In this document: positions 59,204-59,229 of the stretch, piece after piece
Layout of the letters: every line of letters starts with the position of its first letter
Numbering within the stretch: the first letter of the stretch is position 1
Assembly: GCA_919901745.1 (NCBI GenBank)
Contig: CAKKPP010000014.1
Location: 47,888 to 107,116 of the forward strand
Direction of reading: 5' to 3'
Source of the DNA: Chloroflexota bacterium
GTDB taxonomy: Bacteria > Chloroflexota > Limnocylindria > Limnocylindrales > CSP1-4
DNA length: 59,229 bases
Made by a program: the position numbers and the translations under genes
The notes under the pieces: generated by a model
What the model saw: the letters and a program-made list of their open reading frames with translations, nothing else
What the model was told of the DNA's origin: nothing
Database searches by the model: none

Positions 59204-59229
59204 GCGTAGTAGCTCGTGATCCCTCCAGG

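Overview
The window is about 59 kb of very GC-rich DNA with densely packed genes, short intergenic gaps and frequent GTG starts. No rRNA, tRNA or CRISPR array was seen. The gene set (F420-type LLM oxidoreductase, DUF3052 protein, Ku plus LigD, large Lhr helicase, cyanophycin genes) and the many apparently leaderless promoters suggest a terrabacterial organism. A Chloroflexota lineage, or less likely an actinobacterium, is my inference; nothing here fixes the taxon.

Layout. 1-0.48 kb: tandem repeats and palindromes upstream of malate synthase (0.5-2.1 kb), which is translationally coupled to a small membrane protein. 2.7-6.4 kb: an XRE/PD-(D/E)XK protein, a membrane protein, and a ureide/hydantoin catabolism group (5-hydroxyisourate hydrolase, DUF3830, hydantoinase). 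6.4-7.1 kb: a VapBC toxin-antitoxin pair. 7.2-9.2 kb: a membrane-embedded spermidine-synthase-like protein. 9.4-14.7 kb: a DUF2130-like nuclease candidate, ku and ligD (end joining). 14.7-17.3 kb: three coupled Tad-type pseudopilin genes. 17.4-27.8 kb: an LLM oxidoreductase, an MFS exporter, a C39-like protein, a DUF255 thioredoxin-like protein, a GNAT, a Nudix/degenerate-MBL fusion, a short TatA, DUF3052, an AcuC deacetylase fused to a GNAT acetyltransferase, and DoxX. 28-35 kb: lhr, a small conserved protein, a class II amidotransferase and an MFS sugar-type transporter. 35.4-42.9 kb: a cyanophycin locus (cphB, cphA, a 32-aa membrane peptide, a CphA-like Mur ligase without ATP-grasp, an M20 peptidase, RidA). 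42.9-50.8 kb: azlCD, a Cys-motif protein, a gamma-glutamyltransferase, MFS, DegV, glutamate dehydrogenase and a HAD hydrolase.

50.8-59.2 kb is an accessory island. It holds a second VapBC, a 797-bp gapless duplication of the HAD/vapC region, and on the minus strand a chain of 5'-truncated RHS/YD-repeat modules. Each complete module ends in a different C-terminal tip and is followed at once by a candidate immunity gene. This looks like a polymorphic-toxin cassette array whose intact RHS gene, if it exists, lies beyond the right edge.

Working together: malate synthase, glutamate dehydrogenase, cyanophycin turnover, AzlCD and ureide breakdown point to carbon/nitrogen storage and recycling. AcuC-GNAT would fit acetylation control of acetyl-CoA metabolism. 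At least 17 genes have a TANNNT hexamer ending 6-10 nt before the start codon and no Shine-Dalgarno, whereas a minority (speE-like, ku, doxX, cphA, degV, gdh, the small peptide, the Cys-motif protein) have a leader or an SD.
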